This document shows, piece after piece, positions 55,549 through 64,000 of a stretch of DNA of 64,000 bases. Under the pieces are notes generated by a model. It was not told where the DNA came from. It made no database searches and saw nothing but the letters and a program-made list of their open reading frames with translations. Each line of letters begins with the position of its first letter. Positions within the stretch are counted from its first letter, which is position 1. Source of the stretch: Siderastrea radians (Eukaryota > Cnidaria > Anthozoa > Scleractinia > Rhizangiidae); NCBI GenBank assembly GCA_964017195.1, contig OZ024887.1:496001-560000 (forward strand), written 5' to 3'. Made by a program: the position numbers and the translations under genes.

Positions 55549-56126
55549 TAGAGGTGTAACGATACATCGAAATATCGATGTATCGCGATAGCGAGTGTCC
55601 CGATAGCGACGCATCGATTGCAAATCCAACTATCGATAACAATTGCGATAGTTTCGACAACTATCGATAGTTTCGATAGTTTTTGAATAAATTAAAATAG
55701 TCCACTGTAGCCTTCTCCTTTAACAGAGAAACACGTCAAAATCTATGTTCGCTGCTTGTTTGCGCTGTCACAACAAAAGGAGCACGAAATATATAAACTT
55801 TAAACTTCTCCGCCATGTTTGTTTTGAAGAAAACAAGATGCTGTACCCCCTCTAGGATAATTGACTGCTTAAATGACGTCATTCTCCTATTTCCTAAAGG
55901 GGGTACAGAGCAATGATTGTTGCTGTTCAACAAAGATGGCGGATAAGAGCCAACCGGAGTGTTTTGAAATCGTTCCTAACAGAAAGTTGAGTGATTTAAA
56001 AATTCTGACCAATACTATCGCAATAGTATCGCAATAGTATCCCTACTATCGCAATACTATCGCAATAGTGTTTCAACTATCGCAATACTATTGCAATAGT
56101 CAAAATGACCTCAATAGTCACCTCTA
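55549..56126. mobile_element. hAT-like non-autonomous element with perfect 8-bp duplication
   Basis: Ends TAGAGGTG at 55549 and CACCTCTA at 56126 are inverted repeats flanked by CAAGCAAG at 55541-55548 and 56127-56134. An 8-bp duplication and a YAGRGGTG-type terminus are hAT hallmarks. The interior is unusual: arrays of CTATCGATAG and CTATCGCAATAG motifs on both flanks, and a central inverted pair (CCGCCATGTTTG with CAAAGATGGCGG). No transposase. Located directly upstream of the FReD-5 promoter. Confidence 0.85.
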
Positions 56127-56316
56127 CAAGCAAGACGGCTAATATATTTTCCTTATTCCTAAAATAGAGGTTTCCTGCTTACGACGGGAAACATCTTGTA
56201 AGCGAATATGTAAACAAAAGTAGAATAAATATTTCTACCCTTAGCTGAATGAGCATAGTGTTCAGTTTATTAACAGCTGTGAAAGTAAGACACTCTAACA
56301 AGCGCTCGTGCTCACG

Positions 56317-57639
56317 ATGTTTTTTCCCATCTCAGGTTGGTTTTCGCTGTTGGTGTTGATTTTATCGACCCTCAGCCCGACGTTATCAGTCAACAACAGC
56401 AAAGGAACTCCTGCACCTTCTCCAAGTAATTGCCACAATGTCATTTACAACAGTTTTAGCGCAGGACCAAACAAAGAAGTTAAGAACCTCTTACAAGAAA
56501 TGAAAGTGCAGCTCGCGGATGTTCAGAAGAAGATAAGTGCAATTACTGGAAACAAATCCACGGATGAAGGTGAGAAGAAGCTTCAGTTGCTAAATATCGG
56601 TAGTCTTGAAATCGATTTCGATTGAAATCTGGCAAATAATAATAATTGTTATTTTATCTTGTAACATAGCAGTAGACTACGTGATTTTGGGATTTAGAAT
56701 TCAAACAACTTGATTTAATGAGATTCATCTATCCATTTATATTAACAGAAGTTTCTTGCTTTAATTCTCGTTTTCAGCTTACAAGAAGAACTGTGCTGAG
56801 CTGTACAAATCTGGTTCAAATATCAGCGGTGTTTATACAATCGACCCTGATGGTTCAGGTCCCTTTGATGTGTACTGTGACCAAACAACAGCCCGAGGGG
56901 GGTAGACAGTGTTCCAAAAGAGACTGGACGGCTCTGTTAATTTCTACCGCGGCTGGAGGGACTACAAACTTAGATTCGGAAACCTGAATGGCGAGTTTTG
57001 GCTTGGCCTAGACAAGATAAACCGGTTGACCAGCAGTGGACGATACAGAATTCGTGTGGACCTGGAAGAAACTACAGGAAAGACTGCTTGTGCCGAGTAC
57101 GATCACTTTGCGGTTTCAAGCGAGAGGACTAAGTACCAGTTGAGTCTGGGAACTTACTACGGTGGGCATTCTTTGTAATGTTTCATTTATATCAGTCTTT
57201 GAATTTTAAGTCACAAGTTATGCTCGCATGCAAACAAACACACCACCATGTGCTGTAGCGCTATCCAGAAATGAGCTGTCCTTCCGATTGGTTAAAATAA
57301 ATTGGAAACAATTGGCAGCCAATCAAACAAATATTGCTCTAACAAATATAGCTCTATTTTCTTTTCTTTCAGGAACTGCTGGAGTTTCTCTTTCTGAACA
57401 TCGTGGTTACCCATTTTCAACCAAAGACCGGGACAATGACAGATGGTCCAGCAACTGTGCCGTGACTTACAAAGGAGCCTGGTGGTACCACTCCTGTCAC
57501 GCCGCCAATCTGAACGGCCTGTATCACCGGCCACGGAAAGCACTCATCATCTGCTGATGGTGTCAACTGGGGAGCATGGAAAGGACACCATTACTCCGCT
57601 AAGAGAGCTGAGATGAAGATCAGACCAGAAAACTTTTAA
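56317..57639 (+). pseudogene. FReD-5 pseudogene (one nonsense codon, one 4-bp insertion)
   Basis: Subtype of FReD-3. Exons 56317-56569, 56778-57161 and 57373-57639 keep all splice sites and the signal peptide ([16 protein letters not shown]), stalk and helix. In exon 2 the Trp of the GGWTVFQ motif is TAG. In exon 3 a 4-bp insertion (TATCACCGGCCACGG against TATCACCACGG) shifts the frame to an early TGA; past it, the original frame still reads [22 protein letters not shown] and TAA at 57637-57639. AATAAA at 57772. With only two lesions and otherwise intact structure it died recently. Possible allelic or assembly error is noted, but two independent lesions favour a real pseudogene. Confidence 0.9.
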
Positions 57640-58942
57640 GCTGGTGTCTCTATATCTTCAGACGACCAGCTCGCTAAAGTAGTTTATTAGTTTAGTAAAA
57701 AGGCGTGTTTCTCAAAGCATCCGGGTAATGTAGAGCTATTTACCTGATCTAAGAAAAGCGTGTTTTTGGTGAATAAAGGATAACTGCAGACTTAACTTTT
57801 CGGTTTAATGTTGTTTTCTTTTCCTTCCTTCCTTCCTTCCTTCCTTCCTTCCTTCTTTCTTTCTTTCTTTTTTTCTGTTTTCCTATAAAATTGTTGCCTT
57901 ACGACAGGCACGAAAAAAAAAATGTTTCTTTAATTTTCATACAAAACCCAGGAAAACATATGCATAACAAGAAGAATCGTTTTTCTGGCACAAGTTTAAG
58001 AACCCAATGTGATTTCACCCTTGTAACCATCAGTGAGCGTGCGCTGACTTTCGACGAACATGACAAAAAAGGAGCAATGACAAAACTTTTTGTGTTACCA
58101 GAGCACATCCTTCAATGGAATAAAGAATGAATTCGGAAAAGTAGTCGCAACTAGAGCTGGTCGCTTACAACCGGTATAAAGCTTGGGATATATTAATGCT
58201 TCCTAATAGTATTGTAGTAATAATACAGAATAGTTTATTATTGCCTCTCACAGAAGAGGTTTGCAAACGTACAGGTCAACGAACCATTAGCGCTTATGTT
58301 ATGTATTACTCAAAGAAGTGCACTCGTTTAAGCGGTCGCGGTCGCTTACGGGAGCGGTCGCTTACGAAAGCTTTTAATTACATCTTTAGTAACGCAAGGT
58401 TTGTCACGGATAGCATTTTCCTGTCGGGGCTTAACTATTCTGAAAGTGGCCTATCTTTGGTTGAAAAACGCAGCGTTTCTCAGCTAAAAATTAAAATTTT
58501 GCCCGATTCTCAGCTATCAATTAGCCCCATCCACACCCTCTTTAATGTCAATTCAACGGGGTTTCACGATGCTGGCCGTAACTAGAATTGGTCGCATAGG
58601 ACAGTGGTCGCAAGAAGAGCCTCGCCTGTACTTGGAAAGTGCTTTAAATTTGCTCAGGTTTTTCCCAAAAGCAGAATTCCGCAGAGTTTTCGCACTGTTT
58701 AAAACTATTTTAAAATGGGGGTATTGATACGACAAAATTCTGAGCATTCAGCATTCAGACCCGCCCCCCCCAAAAAAAACATGTCTTAGCACACAAACGC
58801 TGTCAGTTCCATGCAATAACAGAGCAGTTTTGATTGTTTTTCATTTTTCACTCACACCCTTAGCCTCTTACACCAAACCCGTTGGTAACTGACAATTGAA
58901 TGACTGAAGTGCTTGTATTAAGCTTCACGTGACCTGACCTTA
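57640..58942. other. FReD-5 3' flank
   Basis: Contains the 3' UTR, a TTCC/TTTC microsatellite (57819-57874) at the same place as other FReD copies, and duplicated flank sequence (about 57925-58130 and 58800-58940, matching 32.6-33.0 and 34.3-34.4 kb). The frame at 58196-58585 contains repeats of GCGGTCGCTTACG and has no family resemblance. No gene. Confidence 0.5.
57819..57874. repeat. TTCC/TTTC microsatellite
   Basis: Roughly ten TTCC units followed by TTTC units, about 45 bp beyond the FReD-5 AATAAA. Confidence 0.85.
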
Positions 58943-59628
58943 GGGTGCGTTTCTTTGGGAGAATCCGAAAACGGATTTGTGATCCGAGATCATATGGATT
59001 CTTCGACGCCAAAGAAACGCAAAATCCGAAAAAGGATTATTTTGTCATGACAAGACCGGCTGGAGGCACGCAATATATATATCAAAACGATATTTCTCTC
59101 GTACTTCCCTAGAATTCAACTAGAATGGAATACAAATAATTTATAAACAAGGACAGTATCTGCAGTAGTTCAAGTGAACTCGCTATTTGCGTTAACAATT
59201 AGCAAAATCTGGTTCCTGAATTACAGAAATGGTACACAAATGAAGTTATCCTGACGTGTCAGTGCTTCTGTCTGTTCTTTTGGAGAAAACTTTTTTAAAT
59301 ATACGGAACGGAATAATCACCTGAAGTTACTTTTTCACGATCGAATGTTTTGTCACGCAAGATCGAGAGAAAATATGGCGAGACCAGTCAATTTGCATGG
59401 AAGACCGCTTGACAGATGTACTATTTTCGGATCCGTTCCCCAAAGAAACGCACGGATCATGAATCCTAAAAATCCGGATTTAGATTTGATCTGATGTATC
59501 CACTCGGAGTGTGGATTCTTCAGATCACTAATCCGTGATTAATCCATTTTCGGATTTAGGTAAAGAAACGCAAAATCCGTTTTTGGATACAAGAATCCGG
59601 ATTTGGATTTTCCCAAAGAAACGCACCC
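58943..59628. mobile_element. DNA transposon-derived element with GGGTGCGTTTCTTTGGG termini
   Basis: Left end GGGTGCGTTTCTTTGGGA and right end TCCCAAAGAAACGCACCC form an 18-bp perfect inverted repeat, flanked by TA on each side. The paralogous site near 42275 (GAGCTTAGATTTACC) has a single TA and no element. Subterminal copies of AAAGAAACGCA (about 59000, 59440 and 59565) and many AATCCG/CGGATT motifs look like transposase-binding repeats. 686 bp with no transposase. Confidence 0.8.
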
Positions 59629-60678
59629 TAGATTTACCTTGTTAAGTTCCAAGCTGGGATTTATCTTCCAGCAAAGTCAACTCTTTTCTGTGGTACAGAC
59701 TTTAATTTTCATGACTGTTTCATTTCCAGAAGGACAGTCACATCCCTCAGCTATGGTATACAGCCCTAACTTCCAACAGTGAACATACTTGATGCGATTA
59801 TTGAATGCATACAGACCTATCAAGTATTGTCAGCCTCAGCTAAACCCAAATCAAATAATCGTTCCAAGTGGTTCTAGCTTTTGAGTTCCAAGATGAAATC
59901 TGAAGTGTGACCATCCAACTGAACAATTTTTGCTAGTAATATTTTCTGAAATTGAGTTCTTTTAATTCCATCGATTAGGTCACTTTAGCAGGTATAAAGC
60001 CATGAAAATCTTCCCCTGTTTTCCAAAAATTCTGATCATCATCAGCTAGTGAAGATCTTTAATGATCCGTGAAGATGGGCTTCAAAGCAAGATTGCAAAG
60101 CGCATATAAACGTACAGGAATAGGTGCTAGATAAATGTTTTTTTTTTTTATCAATAAAATCCAGAGAGGTTTTCATTATATAGCAACAAAATTAAGTTTG
60201 TACAACATTTAATATGGACAAAAATATTGCTATCTAAAAATAAGCTTGAGGTGTAAAAATCTAAATCTACATCCTTCACATTATGGAAATATCTAATTAT
60301 TTTCTTCACAGGTACTGAGATACAATGTTTCTCAGTGGACATCTAATCCCACGCTAAACTTCTATTCCTATATTCACAAAGCTCTCTACGTTTGTTTTAC
60401 AATTTGTCAAAACTTAGCTCGTATTTTCTAAAGATTATCAAACGACTCCTCAGCTGTGGGATCGTCAACAGGAAGAGCCAGAACCATCTTTTTCAGAATT
60501 TTCAACAATTTGACACACCAAAAATATCACATAGCAGACTAAATTCACTCGTGGTGTGCAAATGTTACCACAGTCACCTGTAAGTAATAGTGTTGCACAA
60601 TACCATAAAAATCTTAATACAAGGGCCACAATACAGTACTCACTCCGAGACACTATAAAATGCAACAAGTTAACGAGA

Positions 60679-61451
60679 TGAAGTAAAAACTAACTAACTT
60701 AAGCTTATTTAAAAGGTTTCTCAAAGTGAAGAAGGATGGCGTTTTCTGTTTTGCAATGTCTTCACTCATTCCAGAGATATTCAAGTTTTTGTATTATGCA
60801 AATTAGAAGTTGATGACGTCATAAGTGGTTACAGCACGGAGAAAAATCACAAAATGAAGAATATCTCTGGAAAGAATGGGTTGAGATGATAAAAAAAACT
60901 TGGCACCAATATTGTACCTTAAGAAAGACACAAGATGAGGCATATCACGTTGTTGCCATGGCAACAATCTTGTTGGCTCCAGTCTCTTTCAGCTGTGAAC
61001 CGAACATTACCATATGTGACTCTTTTGCGAGGGAAAGAAGGACCTGTCCCAAAAATACACAATGCCCATATTGTGCTTTGTGTCCTCTTTAACCGTTAGG
61101 AAGTGGACGAAGTTTTTTAAGCCTAAAAAGGGTAAATGTCATTCTTGCAAGAAAGAGCCCTGGAAGCTAAGCCATTGCCATGGCAACATCATCATATGCA
61201 TTACTGTGTGTTTTTCTTAAGGTACATTACTGGTGCCACGTTTCAGCTACAATGTCTCTACATTTCCAGAGATATTCTTGATTTTGTGATTTGTCTCCAC
61301 ACAGTCACCACTTATGACGTCATCACTTGTATCCTTTTAACTTGAATATCTCTAGAACGAGAGAATATATTACAAAAAAGAAAACACCATTCTTCTCCAT
61401 TTTGAAAGACCTTTCAAATAAGCTTAACTTGGTTTTTACTTCATAGGCACT
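60679..61451. mobile_element. Foldback element with ~270-bp inverted repeats and 9-bp duplication
   Basis: Left arm (about 60679-60990) and right arm (about 61160-61451) are long imperfect inverted repeats: ATGAAGTAAAAAC, AAGCTTATTT, GATGACGTCATAAGTGGT, AATATCTCTGGAAA and GTTGCCATGGCAA occur in both in opposite orientation. The element is flanked by perfect TTAACGAGA at 60670-60678 and 61452-61460. The paralogous LTO1ψ-B region has the unoccupied site (TTAACGATA at 42519-42527). Long inverted repeats with a 9-bp duplication suggest a MULE-type element; no transposase is present. Confidence 0.85.
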
Positions 61452-61547
61452 TTAACGAGAACTCTTATTCACAAATTTCTTTTCCGAAACCTGACAAACC
61501 TAACACAGTAACAAATGACACACTATCAACAATATTTATTATGAAAT

Positions 61548-61680
61548 TATGAATATATGAAATTCATATATTTGAACTGCGGAATGAAGAAAAAGGTCAG
61601 GGTTCGAATCCCGGCAAGCCTGATTTTTTCAGGCTTTCTTTTCGCAACTGCGTTAATAACTGCGAGGATCTTCTTTATAT
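61548..61680 (+). mobile_element. Rearranged SINE copy (inverted tail joined to head fragment)
   Basis: Begins with the inverted SINE tail (GAATATATGAAATTCATATA ... CTGCGGAATGAAG), then switches abruptly to the plus-strand 3' part of the tRNA-like head (GGTCAGGGTTCGAATCCCGG) and its tail to GATCTTCTTTATATT. The same tail-to-head inverted join is seen at 6174-6645. The corresponding place in the 42-kb copy lacks it. Confidence 0.7.
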
Positions 61681-62260
61681 TTAATATTTATTATTTATAG
61701 TTGAAGTTACGGCACCTAATTTGAGACAAATCATATATTCACAGAAATGTATGGTAACATTACCAGACAATGTCTGTTTATCACACGCTAAATAATCCAG
61801 TATGATTTGTATTCAATAGCTATTAATAAAATCCCACTTTCCAAAACTTCAAGTTCTTCTTGAGAAAAACAAGAACAATCAATTTATAATATTACCATAT
61901 CTTGTTCAAATACTGATATTCGTAATGTGAGATGAAATGTCACAGTACACTGTCCCACACACCGGCATGTTGTTGCCAAGTCCTAAAGTCAGCCAATCCA
62001 CTCTGAGTCAAAATCACTAAGTAAACAAAGTGATATTCAGATGGTCAAAATGTCTTACACATACAGTTCATGCTGAACTAATATTAAACAATTTTCTGTT
62101 TTCTTCCTATTATTATCATTGTATCATCGCTTTTTTTCACTTTTTTGTATCAAGGTCCCTAGTTTTACAGTTCGCAGTAACACCGACAATCCAGCTCTTT
62201 AGCTTCTTCGAAGAAAAAAGTATGCGGCATCTTTGATTTGCCTACCAAAGGAGCATTGCT

Positions 62261-64000
62261 GGCTAGATGAATATTCCTTGCCAAAACTGTAGGACATCAA
62301 TGGAATGGCTTGTTGTCTTGGTAACAGAGGTTTCTCTGTACGTGCTTTTGAAGATTTGTATGAAAAGGTACATTGTCAATTGCATTTCCTAATAAATACT
62401 TATAGCAACAAAGAAAACTCTTTATTCACACCTGAATAAAATACACACTTACAAAATACGTCTCAGTAAAAACAGACAAAATAGATGGCTATCTACAATT
62501 CCCATACAAACTCTCAACTGAGACGTCTGTCATTAAGTATGCGGTGAATATATTTAGAGTCTAAGTGCCCATTGAATTTATGATATTTAAAAACGTTAAA
62601 ATTCAAGATTCAATCTCAAAAATTACTTTAACTTTCAGTAAGTTCATCTGGGTAGCTCATCTCGACCTTTGAGCAGAATTTATTGTTTATATTTTAAAGC
62701 ATTAGCAACCCGCCTCGATAAGCCATTGTCACTTTTGTATTCAATGTGCGTGACAAGTGTGATAGTTACAATGTGCCGTTTTTCATAACTTCCACTGATT
62801 ATTGTTTTAACGGTTTTCCTATTTTCAAGTTAATTGGAATATTGTAACATTATGTTCGTTTTAAAAACGAGTTTATTAAAAACGAGTCTTTTAATGAACG
62901 AGTCTATTTTTATCATTAACAACCAGGAAAGCATGTCGCTTTCCTCATTGTTACCAAAAAAAAAAAAAACGAGTAGCGTACGTCCGCCTCTATTGCCATA
63001 AATTGCCTAAACCTTCTAGCTTTATTGGGTAAATCCCAAAATCACTCACGGTATTATAAAACAATCATTTTTGTCGTAAATTGAATTTACAATATACATA
63101 CATTTAGTGTTAATTCTCGTCCGGATGCCACGAAATAGTAATTAATTTCACAACACGAAAAAGAAGCGAGCCAGGGGCCAAAGTGGGTGATCTGAAGAAG
63201 AAATTGAAGACGTCGAAGGACTTACTTTCATCTTTCTTCCTTTTTACTTAAAAAAAAGTATGCGTTAGAGCTGGTTAGCATTGCTAGCAACTAATGGCTG
63301 TCGCTTGCACTGGACATGTTAACAAGTAGAGAAACTAGTCGGGACGCATAATTTGTCGATTTTGTTTGGTTCCGCATGGACAGTCTAGCGCCGAAAGGAT
63401 GGTATTTTACAGCAGAAAGTAAGTTTTTATCATCTTTTGGGATCAGGGGTTTACTTAAACTTGAGGCTAAATTTTCTTCGCTTCGGAAATTAATTACTAA
63501 ATGATGAAGTTGAAAACCTATTTCGTTTCTACGCGCGCAATCTTGGTGCCTGTTTTAATTTGTTGTGCAATTTATTCACATCGTAGTGAAACAATTTTAG
63601 CAAAACAAATCGCGTTAATCCAGCCTATGTTCAGTCAAATGTCTTCACGTCGCACAGTTTTCTTTTCAAATATATGGACAGTTTCCGGTGATTTCAGTGT
63701 TTCTTCTAAAAGCAGCTTTCCTGATAGATGCTGTTGTCTGGCGAAATTTTCCATGAAAGAAAACAAATAGTATACTTAGAGCGAATGTTGCCTCTTTTGG
63801 TCAAATTGTAAAAGTTTAATAAGTGGTAATTCATTTTCAAAACTGCCCATAAGATAATCTAATGAGAGGGTGACTAGGTAAGAAAGCGTTCGGAAAAAAA
63901 AATTTTTTGGTTACTTGTGAGAAGCAATCTCTTGCAGAGTACCTTACAGCGACGCTTTGAAATCTTTCACACTTCCATTCATTAGTGATCACGGCCTGGC
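62261..64000. other. Duplicate of the FReD-3 upstream region, running off the window
   Basis: Paralogous to 43140-44760: shared candidate exon and GTAAGT donor (63418-63423) and the 89-codon frame at 63501-63770. Both copies share GATCACGGCCTGGC, ending 44758 and 64000. Copy-specific indels include an extra ~70 bp near 63905-63985. No complete gene inside the window. Confidence 0.6.
63501..63770 (+). other. Open 89-codon frame, second copy, coding status doubtful
   Basis: Same start, stop and length as 44338-44607, with 10 residue differences (for example Tyr to His, Lys to Glu, His-Val-Cys to Pro-Met-Phe). Hydrophobic N-terminus. Listed with its partner; most substitutions are non-synonymous, so a selected coding role is doubtful. 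Confidence 0.25.

Larger units (their letters stand above)
59731..62260 (-). pseudogene. LTO1 pseudogene C (exons 5, 4 and 5' end remnants)
   Basis: 59731-59766 matches exon 5. 60406-60519 matches all of exon 4, reading CVKLLKILKKMVLALPVDDP before a stop where LTO1 has Glu (CTT TAG AAA). Its acceptor AG is now GG and the donor is lost. 62220-62255 matches the start region (GGCATCTTTGATTTGCCTAC). Exons 2-3 are not found. Order and orientation follow the functional gene. Two transposons have since inserted (60679-61451, 61548-61680). Confidence 0.8.

Noticed and set aside
56890..56910. UAG recoding (readthrough) in FReD-5
   Set aside because: A second independent lesion (4-bp insertion in exon 3) makes loss of function the simpler explanation, and intact paralogues have Trp.
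1..64000. CRISPR arrays, prokaryotic operons, ribosome binding sites, viral genes
   Set aside because: None seen; the sequence is a eukaryotic nuclear segment with spliced genes.

Overview
This is eukaryotic, AT-rich, intron-bearing DNA from an animal, most likely a cnidarian and probably a stony coral. The evidence is GT-AG introns, animal gene families (BAK, TMEM19, CCDC34, LTO1, fibrinogen-related proteins), a Penelope-like element, and tRNA-derived SINEs of a kind I associate with coral genomes. The species call is inference from memory; no search was possible.

Layout. 1-5.7 kb: two tandem, intronless, minus-strand paralogues of an unrecognised coiled-coil protein; the distal copy has lost its last ~20-25 codons to one stop codon. 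5.9-6.7 kb: tRNA-derived SINE copies arranged head-to-head. 7.3-11.2 kb: a two-exon BAK-type pro-apoptotic gene whose 3.3-kb intron holds a SINE and two inverted-repeat elements. 11.2-16.8 kb: non-coding, with one MITE. 16.8-20.0 kb: TMEM19 (minus) and CCDC34 (plus), head-to-head on a shared promoter. 23.7-26.8 kb: a five-exon LTO1/ORAOV1 gene (minus), reconstructed from short exons, with MITEs in its introns.

26.8-64 kb: a segmental-duplication array. The ancestral module appears to be LTO1 (minus) next to a secreted fibrinogen-related (FReD) gene (plus). Five FReD copies are present: two intact (30.5-32.2 and 46.1-47.5 kb) and three broken (38.6, 50.9 and 56.3 kb). There are three decayed LTO1 copies (42.4-43.2, 51.9-52.1 and 59.7-62.3 kb). 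The array is seeded with transposons, several dated relative to the duplications by an empty paralogous site or a target-site duplication. They include a Penelope-like element with inverted arms, a degraded LINE where a FReD exon 3 should be, a palindromic MITE inside a FReD exon, a hAT-like element with a perfect 8-bp duplication, and a 773-bp foldback element with a perfect 9-bp duplication.

Function. BAK, LTO1, TMEM19 and CCDC34 are single housekeeping or regulatory genes with no evident joint pathway. The FReD array looks like a birth-and-death family of secreted recognition proteins. I found no CRISPR array, prokaryotic operon or clearly novel enzymatic system. The most unusual structure is the FReD/LTO1 array, including a possible alternative 5' exon shared by its copies.
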